Source: Trichomonas tenax (Eukaryota > Parabasalia > Trichomonadida > Trichomonadidae). From it: 64,000 nt of DNA. The translations under genes were made by a program, and so were the position numbers. Each line of letters starts with the position of its first letter. The stretch's first letter is position 1. Below, in pieces: positions 29,525 through 39,548 of this stretch. Below the pieces are notes generated by a model. It was given only the letters and a program-made list of their open reading frames with translations, did not search any database and had not been told where the DNA came from. The stretch covers positions 46,518-110,517 of the forward strand of contig JALKBU010000047.1 of the NCBI GenBank assembly GCA_023091735.1. The letters are read 5' to 3'.

Positions 29525-31816
29525 TTATGTCTTGCGAGCGACGTTTTCTATAACATTTGTATCGCTTTCTGCAAGTTTGACAAGCTCCATGAAAACCTTT
29601 TCAAGGGTTGATGATGAACATGAGAAATAAGAAACACCAATCTTGTTATCAATAGCTTTCTGCATGATGGAGAAAACAGAGGTGAGAGCAATTTCTTGGG
29701 ACGGGATGGTGAAAACGAGTGTCTTGTGCCTCTCGAACGAGAACTTGGAAGATGGAATCTCCCGCTGTATATATTCCTTAACTGGCTGTGATGCGTTGAT
29801 GGAATCAAGCAAAACATCAAGCTTCCACTCTCTACCGAAATGTGAAGCAAGGAATTGTGGAGATCCATAAGTGTAAATGCATCCTTTGATCATGATTGCA
29901 ATATTGTCGCAGAGCTTTTCTGCTTCATTAAGAAGATGTGTTGTAAGAATGAATGTCTTATTGCCCTTTGATTTCAATATAAGATCATGTACACGCTGAC
30001 GCGCGGAAGGATCGAGTGATGACGTTGGCTCATCGAGCATGATGAGAGGTGAGCTAGACATCAATGAAACAGCAATTGAGATCTTTCTCTGGTTACCACC
30101 TGACATGTGTTGGACTTCCTTATCAATATGTTCTTCAAGATCGAGTTCTCTGACAATATTCCTGAGCAGTTTTTCGAACTCAAAGTATCCGATGCCATAC
30201 AATAAAGAAAAGAAGCGAAGATTCTCGTAACCAGTTAATTCTGGTGACAAGTGATCATCGAATTGTGGACAAAGAGCAATCATTCCTTTCTGAATTGGTT
30301 TTCCATTCATTAATATTGATCCATGGCTCTGTGGAAGTCTTCCATAAATCATCTTGAGAAGTGTTGTCTTACCTGCACCGTTTGCGCCAAGAAGGCCATA
30401 GCATTCACCTTTTGTAACACCCATGTTGACGTGGTTAACAGCAGGAAGACATTGTCTTCTTGTCGTGAAGAAAATTCTGCAAACATCAACGCAGCGAAGA
30501 AGGAAGCTCTGATTTGACTTAACAGCAACTTCATGCTCTTTAGCACCAACAGACACATGTTTCTCTCTGCGATGTAAGAATTCATCAATAAACAAAGCAA
30601 AATTGATCTTTGTTGCGCTTTTCTCAGAATAAATGATACTGACTTCGATCATAATTAATAAGAAAAGGAAAATTCCTGCTGAAAATGCTGCAGTCAATAA
30701 ATATTTGGTCTTCATTTCTCCGAGGGCCACAATAGTTAACAGCATGTAAAGGTCACTGACTGGATATGCAAATTGCATATATTCAAGAAGAACATTGAAC
30801 GTGTGATTTGGTGTTAATTCCGCAGACATTGAGAAAATGATAAATGGAAGCATGAGCACGAAGTAAGCATAGTTTGCGCCAGTGTCTGTATTTCCGAATA
30901 TGAAAGATATGCAATAAACAACAAAAAGAATTCCTGGACCGCACATTTGCAAAACATACCATGATAGGAGTTTGTGATTGGAGAACATCGGTGTTTCAGC
31001 AGAAACGTATAAACCCCAGAAACAGGATGTGACAAACATCCATGTAATGTAGTCACCAATGAAACAGCCGATCCAATATTCGAGTTTGGATAATCCACAA
31101 AGAATCATGTATGGACGACGTTCTGAGCATATGTCTTCGATGGCCTGGGATATGAACAAGATGCAGATGTTGATAATACCGAATGTAACGAAAGCTGGAA
31201 CAGATTGTGATGTGATTGTTGTTGAAACGTGACGCATGAGGGTAACAGATGCTATTTCGATCTTTGCATGTGAATTTTCAATCTGGCGCTTGTAAACTAA
31301 GCGCTCGATGTTTAAAAGTGCATTATGTTGTGATTGGGCTGTATTATTGTGATAGAATGTGATTTGATAGTCCGATCCTGAAATAGCGATTTCATACGCG
31401 AATAAAATGTATTTTCCAACTGCGAATTTGTTTTTATAAGATGAATTTGATGTAGAGTAAACCCATTTATCAAAATCGTCCGGAGTATTGAAGTAAATAG
31501 GTTCTATTTTATAGCCCGATTCGTTGTATATCAATTGCTGGGTATCATTCATTAAATTTTGAACAAACAAATCATCTTTGATGCTTGGAGCGCCAATAAC
31601 ACCAAAAACTTGGTGCCCATTGGCGGATTTCGCAAAACTAACAGGTCTAACATTAAGTTTATCGTTTTGATTTGATCTGTATTGAACTAATAAAGCGGCA
31701 ATCGACGAAAATAGTGTGAGAAATATACTCCTGACAAGTTGCATCTTCGATCTACGATGAATAATGGAACGCCTGTATATAACAGCGAAAATATGTCGAA
31801 AGATCTTTGTTAACAT
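29525..31816 (-). CDS. ABCA-type half ABC transporter
   Basis: The 763-residue protein has one membrane domain followed by one nucleotide-binding domain. The first membrane helix (about 28-46) is followed by a lumenal or extracellular loop to about 205. A group of helices lies between about 208 and 395. The ATPase has Walker A GANGAGKT (477-484), the Q-loop PQFDD (517-521), signature SGGNQ (572-576), Walker B LIMLDE (591-596) and the H-loop THLLNEAE (626-633). The order and the MSGGNQRK-type signature fit the ABCA subfamily, which moves lipids. Half-size ABCA proteins must dimerise. The start is ATG 31814-31816. All ATPase motifs are intact, so it should be active. Confidence 0.9.
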   Translation of the reverse strand: MLTKIFRHIFAVIYRRSIIHRRSKMQLVRSIFLTLFSSIAALLVQYRSNQNDKLNVRPVSFAKSANGHQVFGVIGAPSIKDDLFVQNLMNDTQQLIYNESGYKIEPIYFNTPDDFDKWVYSTSNSSYKNKFAVGKYILFAYEIAISGSDYQITFYHNNTAQSQHNALLNIERLVYKRQIENSHAKIEIASVTLMRHVSTTITSQSVPAFVTFGIINICILFISQAIEDICSERRPYMILCGLSKLEYWIGCFIGDYITWMFVTSCFWGLYVSAETPMFSNHKLLSWYVLQMCGPGILFVVYCISFIFGNTDTGANYAYFVLMLPFIIFSMSAELTPNHTFNVLLEYMQFAYPVSDLYMLLTIVALGEMKTKYLLTAAFSAGIFLFLLIMIEVSIIYSEKSATKINFALFIDEFLHRREKHVSVGAKEHEVAVKSNQSFLLRCVDVCRIFFTTRRQCLPAVNHVNMGVTKGECYGLLGANGAGKTTLLKMIYGRLPQSHGSILMNGKPIQKGMIALCPQFDDHLSPELTGYENLRFFSLLYGIGYFEFEKLLRNIVRELDLEEHIDKEVQHMSGGNQRKISIAVSLMSSSPLIMLDEPTSSLDPSARQRVHDLILKSKGNKTFILTTHLLNEAEKLCDNIAIMIKGCIYTYGSPQFLASHFGREWKLDVLLDSINASQPVKEYIQREIPSSKFSFERHKTLVFTIPSQEIALTSVFSIMQKAIDNKIGVSYFSCSSSTLEKVFMELVKLAESDTNVIENVARKT

Positions 31817-31943
31817 TTAATCAAATTTGAACGAAAATTGAAGATTTGTTATTGCTAAAGTATAAAAAGAGATATCTAAAAAGAGAAAACGAAGGGCCCT
31901 TGGTTAATGAAAAAGTGTCAATGTAGGAAAAGAAAAAACAATC

Positions 31944-32015
31944 TTCCGACACGGGGAGTCGAACCCCGCTCCAGCGGATGAGAACCGATTATCCTAACCG
32001 ATGAAAGATGTCGGA
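31944..32015 (-). tRNA. tRNA-Glu (CTC)
   Basis: The 72-base minus-strand gene has a 7-bp acceptor stem (TCCGACA with TGTCGGA), the D-loop phrase GGTTAGGATAA, the anticodon loop TTCTCAT with anticodon CTC, and the T arm GGGGTTCGACTCCCC. The discriminator is A. A T run (TTTTTTCTTTT) follows on the minus strand as a polymerase III terminator. It lies between the ABC transporter and the GH99-like gene. Confidence 0.95.
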
Positions 32016-32104
32016 TATTCATTGAGATCTTTTCTATTTTATTATTGATTATAAAAATTAGCTGTGATAACAAAAAAAAATTCTAAAATCAACAAGTTTC
32101 TCAA

Positions 32105-33196
32105 ATGCAGCGCAAACAAGCAATGGGAGAAATGTTTTTCGCTATCGCTGTAGCGTCCATTTCTGTCATTATTTGTTATGGATACACAAAATACAAAGAT
32201 CCAAAACGCTTTTACAAGGTTTATAGCGGGGTTGGTCAACCATTCTCCAAAACTTCTTGGGCATTATACTATTCTAGCTACGAAAACGATAAACAGGACA
32301 GAGCATGGAGCTATTGGTCAAATGATCCATCAATTTCATTGAGATCTCCAATTCCCAAAACATATCCAGTCAACGGATTTTATTCATGCAAGAACAAAAC
32401 ATTACTCAAAAACCATATGCAGTACTTAATAAACGCTGGAATCGATGCTATCATCGTTCCTTGGTATAATTACAATCATATCGATATCAGAACACCGGAT
32501 AGAAAGAGAATCACAGACAAGGCATTAAGCAAAATCATAAGCATCGCTGAATCTACAAATATCAAAGTTGGTATAATGATTCCTGATTATAACAATAGAA
32601 CATGGCCAACAATCATGAAAGACATTCAGAGGTACAACTCACTGTACTCTGGAAGATCATCAATTCTTCGTTTGAACCGTCGTCCAGTCATTTTTATTCA
32701 GAATTCACACAAATTAGAAAGCTCAATGTATTATCTCACAACAAGCAGAAGAACACCATTCGATTCATACTTTGTTGCTCAGATCGCTACTAAGGAGGAT
32801 ATCTTTGAAGCTACAGAATCGGGATATGACGCTGTTTGCCCATTCGATGGCAATGAGAAAGAATCATGGGCTTCGAATACACAGAACTGGCCAGAAATAC
32901 AACAAATGACAAAGCCACGCGCAATTGTTTTTATTCCAGTGATTTCTCCAGGAGATACAACCACACCAAGAAATGGTGGTAAATATTATGAATCAAGATG
33001 GGATACAGCTCTCAAATATAATTCACATGTGTTTATCAACTCATTCAATGGTTGGTTCGATGAGTCAAATATTGAGCCTGCTACAAGCACTGTCGGATAT
33101 AAACTTAGTGATGAAAACTGGGTTGGAGAAGATTCCAATGCTTTCATCACGTTGACGCGTAAGTATACACAAAAGAACAATGTTCAGAATTTGTAA
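32105..33196 (+). CDS. GH99-like (endo-alpha-mannosidase family) type II membrane protein, catalytic residues altered
   Basis: The 363-residue protein begins with an uncleaved membrane anchor at about residues 9-26 (EMFFAIAVASISVIICYGYT), so its C-terminal domain should lie in the Golgi/ER lumen. The body resembles the GH99 barrel: WALYYSSYEND near 52, an HMQYLINAGIDAIIVPWYN stretch near 104, and INSFNGWFDESNIEPA at 311-326. That last block corresponds to the family motif SFNEWHEGTQIE. The two catalytic glutamates of the family are Gly316 and Asp319 here. GH99 enzymes trim glucosylated mannose from N-glycans. This copy is probably inactive or changed in function. The start is ATG 32105, preceded by a short AT-rich leader. 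Confidence 0.75.
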   Translation: MQRKQAMGEMFFAIAVASISVIICYGYTKYKDPKRFYKVYSGVGQPFSKTSWALYYSSYENDKQDRAWSYWSNDPSISLRSPIPKTYPVNGFYSCKNKTLLKNHMQYLINAGIDAIIVPWYNYNHIDIRTPDRKRITDKALSKIISIAESTNIKVGIMIPDYNNRTWPTIMKDIQRYNSLYSGRSSILRLNRRPVIFIQNSHKLESSMYYLTTSRRTPFDSYFVAQIATKEDIFEATESGYDAVCPFDGNEKESWASNTQNWPEIQQMTKPRAIVFIPVISPGDTTTPRNGGKYYESRWDTALKYNSHVFINSFNGWFDESNIEPATSTVGYKLSDENWVGEDSNAFITLTRKYTQKNNVQNL

Positions 33197-33367
33197 AGTT
33201 AAAATAAAGGATTATTATGAAAAATATAAGCGTCACCACCTATTGCATGAAAGTATTTGCCGAGAAAGATATATGATAATGCTTATTTTTTGTCATCATG
33301 AAAATTATTGTCGAATTTGAAAGCACAATCCAAGATTTTAAGGGCCAATTTTCCAAAAATTATTGTA

Positions 33368-33441
33368 GCATCTGTGGTCTAATCGGATAGGATTCTGCTC
33401 TCCGGAAGCAGGGATTACGGGTTCAAGTCCTGTCAGATGCG
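33368..33441 (+). tRNA. tRNA-Arg (CCG)
   Basis: The 74-base gene has acceptor GCATCTG pairing with CAGATGC, anticodon stem-loop CTGCT-CTCCGGA-AGCAG with anticodon CCG, and T arm ACGGGTTCAAGTCCTGT. The discriminator is G. It is followed by CACTTTTTCTTTTTT, a polymerase III stop signal. Confidence 0.95.
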
Positions 33442-33690
33442 CACTTTTTCTTTTTTAAAATTTTCTAAAAATTTACAAAATCGAAAATCAACCAGAATAT
33501 AAACTCTTTATGTGTCTATTTCACTTTTTGCAATACAACTTCACTAAAATATTTTGAAAAAAATTTAATCTAAAATATAACAAGAATTAATCAACGAAAA
33601 TATAAAAATCATCTAAGAAAGAATGTAATCCAGATATAGTATTGTCGCTGTATTAATCAAGATGGAACGAAAACGAGTATTAAGCGAAAT

Positions 33691-34422
33691 TTATCCCTGT
33701 TTTGTTTCAATTTTGATTTCTTCTGTTCTCTGTTCTTTCCATAGGGATAAGTTATCTCTCATGAGTTGAAGCATTATCGAAGCTTCGTTATATTGGTCTT
33801 CAGGAAGTTCTTCAAGGAATCTAAGTGCTTCGTTAAAAGCTGTATCTAATTTGTCAATGGCTTCATCGTGCAGATTCAAAATTTCATACTGAAAAACAGA
33901 ATAATTCAGGATCAGTCCGAGATTTAATGGATCTGAGACAACCATTTCATCATTCACTGATAACAATGCCGCCTCATAGCAGGTTTTCGCCCTGCTTGCG
34001 TGCCCTTCCTGGATTTCTCGCGAAGAAGCGTATTCTGCTAAATAACGGTAATAATCACCTTTGAGTTTGTTCAAATAAATGATGCATTTGCCACTAGAAG
34101 TCGTTGGAATAAGCGATGAATCGATAATATTTAATATATCTTGACAAATATTCACTATTTCTTCGATTAAAACTTGTCTGTGTTCTTCTATAGCTCTCAA
34201 AACCTCTTGAGACTGCAACGCAAGTTGATTATCTATAGCTAGTAATGCATTTCGTGGCGAATTGATTGCTTTTTTGTAAGAATGTGCAAAAAAGTCTATT
34301 TCTTCTTTAGTAAGGTCCATTTTTGTCTTAAGAGCTTGTTTTATATATAAAATTGCATCATTTGGCTGTCCTGCTTTTAGTGCAAGTTTCGCCAAATTCC
34401 ATGCAATGTTTTCTTCATTCAT
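33691..34422 (-). CDS. 14-3-3 protein
   Basis: The 243-residue all-helical protein matches the 14-3-3 family throughout. The phosphopeptide groove is present: Lys50 and Arg57 in SYKKAINSPRNAL, and Arg126-Tyr127 in GDYYRYLAE. Other signatures are ILNYSVFQYEILN and IMLQLMRDNLSLW. 14-3-3 dimers bind phosphoserine/threonine motifs in client proteins and control signalling, localisation and the cell cycle. The C-terminal tail is short and charged (EEIKIETKQG). The start is ATG 34420-34422. It shares a direction with the ankyrin gene upstream, about 160 bases apart. Confidence 0.95.
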   Translation of the reverse strand: MNEENIAWNLAKLALKAGQPNDAILYIKQALKTKMDLTKEEIDFFAHSYKKAINSPRNALLAIDNQLALQSQEVLRAIEEHRQVLIEEIVNICQDILNIIDSSLIPTTSSGKCIIYLNKLKGDYYRYLAEYASSREIQEGHASRAKTCYEAALLSVNDEMVVSDPLNLGLILNYSVFQYEILNLHDEAIDKLDTAFNEALRFLEELPEDQYNEASIMLQLMRDNLSLWKEQRTEEIKIETKQG

Positions 34423-34578
34423 TTTTTACAAATCCCTTTAATTCTTTATTATCCCCCTTTTAAAATATTGATTTGTAAATAATTTTATTTGTCGAATCGA
34501 AAATAAATATATATGTTTAGCAAACATCCTTATTTCTCTCTACCTAAGGGAGAAGTTAGGAATCTCTATAAATTTTTT

Positions 34579-36339
34579 CTATCCTTTCATCTTTCCGAGC
34601 AAATATTGTTTGATTTCTTGTGTTTTGGCTTTTCTGATTGGGAACCCATCACTTCCCTTTGCTTTAACATCAGCACCAGCTTCAACAAGCTTCTTCACAA
34701 GCTCGAAGTCGCCGTTCTGTGCGGCGAAATGCAATGGAGTCAATGATGCAGCACCTTTTGCATTTACATTTGCTCCTGCTGCAATAAGTGAATAACATAT
34801 ATCACGAGAATCATTCTCTGCAGCAATTAACAATGGCGTGGTCCTATACTCATCCTCAGCATCAACAGCAAGTCCGCTTTGTATCAAAAAGTTAATCATA
34901 TCTAAATCAGCAATTTTTGCGGCAAAGTGCATTAATGTTCTTTCCTTTGCATTGTAGTTCTTCTCAAAGTCAACGACCTTAATGTTGACGTTTGCACCAA
35001 GCTTCAGCAAGAGCCTTACAGCATCGCTCTTTGACTTTCCTGCGGCAAGCATCAATGGCGTTTGCTCCCAATCATCTTTAGCATCAACAGTCGCGCCTTT
35101 CTTGACCAAGAAATCGATGACTTTGGCTGATCCTGCAATAGCAGCATGGTGGAGTGGTGTCTGGCCACCCTTATCTGCTTCGTTGACGTGCGCACCATGT
35201 TCAACTAAAAGCTGGCATATCTCGAGATTTGAGTTTTGTGCTGCGATGTGGATTGGGAAAACTTTTTCAACTTTTACATTAACATTAGCTCCTTCGTCGA
35301 GAAGGAATCTAACCATGTGAATATCGGCTGCTTCGCATGCAATGCTGATCAAAGGATATGATTTGTTGCTCATTCTGTAATTTGGATCAAATTTATTGCG
35401 CGTAACGTAAACAAAGACTGGATAGTTGCGTGCTTCGCATGCTGAGTTTGTAAATGGTGGAATTGGCTTGTATTGATCTAAATATTCGAATAATTTGAAT
35501 CGAAATGCTTGCATTGCGTAAGTCCAAGCATTATCTGCGCATTTCTTGTTTTTCTTAATACACTTTTCGATAATTTCTAAGTTTCCACCTTCTATAGCGT
35601 ATTTAATGCAGGAATCGAAGTTTGAAACCTTTGAAGCTATATAATCGAAGATTTTAGTGGAGCCATAGAAAGCAGAAGCTTCGGCGAATGTGATTAAGTC
35701 CTTTTCAATAGGAACTTCAAATGGCGACCATGTAAATTCTTTTTCAATATCTTCTTGTGTCTTAATGCGTTTCTTGAATTCGTCAATTAAGTCATTCTTG
35801 AGGATGTATCCGAATTGTCCTGGTTTTACGCCGTATAATGATAGTTCTTTCCATTGTTCGTAATCATTTTCAATTAAATCATCGTAAAATTTCATCATTG
35901 CGTCGAACTTTGAATTACTGAGCCAATCACGTTCGAATTTGATGAATGGTTGAAGAAAATAACGCGCATAAGAGTCATTTTTGCCTCTATATTTGAGTTT
36001 TTCGGTGCTAATGCATCCTTTCATGTATATACGGACGATAAGCTTTGGGGCACCGACGGCTACGATTAAATCAGCGAAATATTGTTTATTTTCAATATTC
36101 GAATAAATGTTAAATAGTAAATCCGCGTATAAATCTTGTTCTTTTGGTCTATGGTTCGATATCGCTGAGATATCTCTGATCAAAAGATCGATATCTTCGT
36201 TTGTTTTGACATTTTTAATAATATAATCGCATGTTTGACTTAAAGTATCTTTCGTGAGGTCGCCGACCATCAGCTGTATGTTGAAAAACGTCGCCAACTC
36301 ACTTGGAACTTTTAGACTAAAGAATGGAAGTTCACCCAT
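34579..36339 (-). CDS. DUF3447/ankyrin-repeat protein
   Basis: The 586-residue protein has an alpha-helical N-terminal half (about 1-290) of the DUF3447 type common in trichomonads, including short ankyrin-like pairs such as CIKYAIEGGNLEIIEKCIKK. Residues about 320-575 form classical ankyrin repeats: FPIHIAAQNSNLEICQLLVE, TPLHHAAIAGSAKVIDFLVK, TPLMLAAGKSKSDAVRLLLK, TLMHFAAKIADLDMINFLIQ, TPLLIAAENDSRDICYSLIA and TPLHFAAQNGDFELVKKLVE. These large families are cytoplasmic protein-binding scaffolds without known catalytic role. The start is ATG 36337-36339. No signal peptide or membrane segment is visible. Confidence 0.9.
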   Translation of the reverse strand: MGELPFFSLKVPSELATFFNIQLMVGDLTKDTLSQTCDYIIKNVKTNEDIDLLIRDISAISNHRPKEQDLYADLLFNIYSNIENKQYFADLIVAVGAPKLIVRIYMKGCISTEKLKYRGKNDSYARYFLQPFIKFERDWLSNSKFDAMMKFYDDLIENDYEQWKELSLYGVKPGQFGYILKNDLIDEFKKRIKTQEDIEKEFTWSPFEVPIEKDLITFAEASAFYGSTKIFDYIASKVSNFDSCIKYAIEGGNLEIIEKCIKKNKKCADNAWTYAMQAFRFKLFEYLDQYKPIPPFTNSACEARNYPVFVYVTRNKFDPNYRMSNKSYPLISIACEAADIHMVRFLLDEGANVNVKVEKVFPIHIAAQNSNLEICQLLVEHGAHVNEADKGGQTPLHHAAIAGSAKVIDFLVKKGATVDAKDDWEQTPLMLAAGKSKSDAVRLLLKLGANVNIKVVDFEKNYNAKERTLMHFAAKIADLDMINFLIQSGLAVDAEDEYRTTPLLIAAENDSRDICYSLIAAGANVNAKGAASLTPLHFAAQNGDFELVKKLVEAGADVKAKGSDGFPIRKAKTQEIKQYLLGKMKG

Positions 36340-37205
36340 GAAAACTTTAAAAAAAAATGAAAATGAAGGCGCTTTATGTTTAAAATAACAACACGGAGAG
36401 ATGCAACATATGATATTTTAGGTTATTTTAATCAGTTTGAAAAATTTAAAAAAAAACTCATATATTTTCAAAATCAACGAATTCAATCAAAACATTTACA
36501 CGAATATCAATTATTTTTCCAATGTATATCATGCATAAGATTTCAATAATCAATTCCAAAAGATATTATATTCAAGCTATCTAATTCCTGATTACAGAGT
36601 TAATGATTCTCATATATATTCCCTGATTAACTTTTCATTATGTGTATGCTCAAAATGATTGAGACTCATTAATAACATATAATAAACTACTCAACACATG
36701 ATTGAAGTTAAGATATGAGGTAATATGTTTAGCCTTCGAGTCGCTACCTTCAATAAATTGTCTCTTACTATCACTTGTTCACTTTTGGATTCTCAATGTT
36801 TATGATAAAAATCATTTTACCTTAATTTGAGCTTTTTATGCATAAGGGAATAGACCTTATTGATGCTTTTAATCCAGCAAATCATGGAAAAGGCTTAAAT
36901 ACAGGGAATCTAAAGGATTAAAAACCGAAGAAACATTGATGATATTTTCTGTAAAGAAGCCAAACACGTGAACAACAACGCACATAAACATCCAATTATG
37001 GGATGGTTGTCAGTGGTTTTAATGATGAAACATAAAGTTTGTTTGTTGGTCGATTGCAAACCCAAATTTAACAATGGCAAAACGATTATTTTGGAGTCAA
37101 TTTATAAGGTTATTCATCAATGGAATTGCCCAATATCATGTTTTGAGTTCATTTTCGTGAGAAAGCCAAAAACAAACGATAGAAAAATTTTATTCTTGCT
37201 TCAAA
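36340..37205. other. AT-rich intergenic region
   Basis: About 870 bases separate two divergent genes. An open stretch at 36968-37234 has a weak non-ATG start and no recognisable protein character, so it is not called. No repeat or RNA gene was identified. The acyltransferase start (TTGCTTCAAAATG) lies at the right end. Confidence 0.4.
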
Positions 37206-38153
37206 ATGAAATTGTATTACGAGCTTCCATTTGACAATCCAGAGTGCCACGACCAGACACAGCTGATCGACAACACGAAGGAGGAGTTCATGGCGCTGTT
37301 TAAACCGGCGACTCCAAATATTTTTCAGAGATTTTATAGATTATTCTGCTTTTTGTTCTTCCTTGGACCTATAAAAATTATCGTATTCATTCTCTCGTTC
37401 CTCACATTTTACATTGTTTGCGGTTTCTTGCCATATTTCCGTGGAAGATTCCAAAATAATCGTCAATATAAGAAATGGGCACAATCAATCTGTAAGCCAA
37501 TCATTAGGTTAGCGTTGCTTGGCCTTGGTATTGTCAACATTAACTATTCTGGCGTCCTTCATGAAGATTCAAGAACAATTATAGCGAATCACTTGTGTCT
37601 CGTCGAAACACTGATCATTCTCTATCACTTCCCTGTTGCTTATCTTGCTGCATCGAACCTCTCCAAGCATTCTTTCATTCAACGCGTGCGCCAAGTTTTC
37701 GAAATTGTTTTCGTCGACAGAAGCAATCCAAATGAGCACATTTCTAAACAACTTGTCAACATCGCAAATGATCCTTCATTATTACCTGTTTTGATATTCC
37801 CAGAAGGAAAGATTACAAATGGAGACGCTTTAGTTGGATTTAGATCTGGTGCTTTCGTTGCTGAAACGCCAGTTCAAGCAATTACCATTCGTTACAGACA
37901 ATATTTGATGCCAAAAGAAATCGCTCAGATTTCATGGAATGAAGAGAACTGGTACTTCTATTGCTACCAGTGCTTCGCTATTCCATTCATGACAGTCGAT
38001 GCCACTGTGCTTGAGCCATTGAATTGGAAGGGCAGTGAAAAAACACCACAAGAAAAAGCAGTTGATGCAGAACTTCAAATTGCAAACGCAATTCACACAA
38101 AACCATTCTCCATGACAAACAAAGTATTATTTGATAAGCCTAAGACAGATTAA
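37206..38153 (+). CDS. PlsC/LPCAT-family lysophospholipid acyltransferase
   Basis: The 315-residue membrane protein has hydrophobic segments at about 47-76 and 100-115. The acyltransferase blocks are motif I IIANHLCLVETL (125-136) and motif III LIFPEGKITNG (196-206), followed by FRSGAFVAETPVQAI. Such enzymes transfer acyl chains to lysophospholipid or lysophosphatidic acid at the ER. Motif I is normally HxxxxD; here it reads His129...Glu134, a conservative change in the His-Asp dyad that could alter activity. The start is ATG 37206. The closest type by sequence feel is the LPCAT group. Confidence 0.82.
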   Translation: MKLYYELPFDNPECHDQTQLIDNTKEEFMALFKPATPNIFQRFYRLFCFLFFLGPIKIIVFILSFLTFYIVCGFLPYFRGRFQNNRQYKKWAQSICKPIIRLALLGLGIVNINYSGVLHEDSRTIIANHLCLVETLIILYHFPVAYLAASNLSKHSFIQRVRQVFEIVFVDRSNPNEHISKQLVNIANDPSLLPVLIFPEGKITNGDALVGFRSGAFVAETPVQAITIRYRQYLMPKEIAQISWNEENWYFYCYQCFAIPFMTVDATVLEPLNWKGSEKTPQEKAVDAELQIANAIHTKPFSMTNKVLFDKPKTD

Positions 38154-38424
38154 AGCTGTATTGATAAAGTATTTTCGTTTATATTAACAATTTTTATTAC
38201 ATGCATGATCACAGCTGTTGACAAATACTATAAATATCAATAACTGTGAAGATAATAAAATAACAAATGCAATTCTACATAAACAAACAAATATATCATA
38301 AAATATGCTTCACCGGAAGGTCGCATCGATATTGACCTATTAAATTGTCGGATTAAATCATCTAATTATTAAAAATCAACAATTGAGTAATCAATAGGAA
38401 ATGAAAGTAAGAAAGTGATGTCAA

Positions 38425-39093
38425 TTACAGTAGTCGCATTAGCAGTAAGACATGATGCGAATTAGAAAAATTTGAAAAATCTTTCGTTGGATCAGCTTCA
38501 TTTCCGTCCTTTTCGATAAGAACAAAGCTGCCCAGCTTGATTTGATCATCCTGAACGCATTTTTGGCTGCTGACATAGACGTAAATATGACTTAAAAGAC
38601 TTTCTCGCGGAAAAGTACGATTAATGCGTAGTCCGTTATGTAGGATGATAGAAACAAGGAAATCAGATTGTGATTCCGGTGGTAATTTGGAAACAATATT
38701 GTTCAATGAAGAGATATATCTTTGATTTTCTGAAATAATTAAACTGCGAACTAATTGGCGACGAAATGCATATAAATCATCGAGTGATATCATATTTCGT
38801 TGTTTATAAACATCTTCATCTGTGTTAATTTTATTTTCGTATCTGCTGTTGTCTTCTTCATGAATTGTAATAACCGGAGGATTTTCATTGATGGTGAATG
38901 TTGGAAGTTCATTATTGTAGTGTACTTGCTTTCCGTCGAGTTTTTCTTGAATTTCATCGAATGTGCTGCCGTGAGCTTCACCGAGAGCCACAACGAGCTC
39001 TTTAAACTCTACCTCACGCATGTTGGTGATCTCACTTTCGCTTAATCCTGCGTTTTTTAATAATTCAACAAGCTTCTGTGTTTTTGTTGTCAT
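38425..39093 (-). CDS. Small protein with possible UBA- and UBX-like ends
   Basis: The start is the ATG at 39091-39093 (MTTKTQKLVELLKNAGLSES); the open frame further upstream has only a GTG. The 222-residue product has a helical N-terminus (about 1-50, NMREVEFKELVVALGEA) that could be a small helical domain. An acidic middle part follows. The C-terminal 75 residues are beta-rich: LVSIILHNGLRINRTFPRES, LLSHIYVYV, KLGSFVLIEKDG, then SNSHHVLLLMRL. This resembles a UBX ubiquitin-like fold. UBX proteins recruit the p97/Cdc48 ATPase. The fold match is tentative, and it is safer to call the protein hypothetical. Confidence 0.6.
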   Translation of the reverse strand: MTTKTQKLVELLKNAGLSESEITNMREVEFKELVVALGEAHGSTFDEIQEKLDGKQVHYNNELPTFTINENPPVITIHEEDNSRYENKINTDEDVYKQRNMISLDDLYAFRRQLVRSLIISENQRYISSLNNIVSKLPPESQSDFLVSIILHNGLRINRTFPRESLLSHIYVYVSSQKCVQDDQIKLGSFVLIEKDGNEADPTKDFSNFSNSHHVLLLMRLL

Positions 39094-39548
39094 TTTATGA
39101 AATGAAGTTGTCACGTAATTTTGTTTTATTTGGCAAATAAAGATTATTTTTCATCAAAAATTTAATTTAAATCTCCAAAAATAGCAATTTTCATGATATA
39201 ATATCAGATTTAAATCAAAGATTCATTTTAATATTCTAAGATTGTATATTCTATGTGTTGAACTTTGATAATTTCAAGTTTTTTTTGGTTTACGAAGGTC
39301 TAAAAATTGACAACAAATGGACTTTAGTTTTTGCGGGCACTATATTTGATTTCAAAAATTTCTAAACCGTTGTTATTATTCCATTAAATTCAAAAACTTA
39401 ACATCATCCTAAGACTCTGTTGTATTCTGTCATATAAATTAAGCTTGTTTTTCGTAATTTTGGTAAAATATAAGTTCATTAATTTTGCAAGTATATATAA
39501 TAACATAAAATTTATAGTAACATCATCACAAACAAATCAAATACTAAT
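39094..39548. other. AT-rich intergenic region
   Basis: About 455 bases of AT-rich sequence hold no recognised gene or repeat. Confidence 0.4.

Noticed and set aside
36968..37234. 88-codon open frame before the acyltransferase
   Set aside because: It has no ATG at its start, overlaps the acyltransferase start and has no protein-like pattern.
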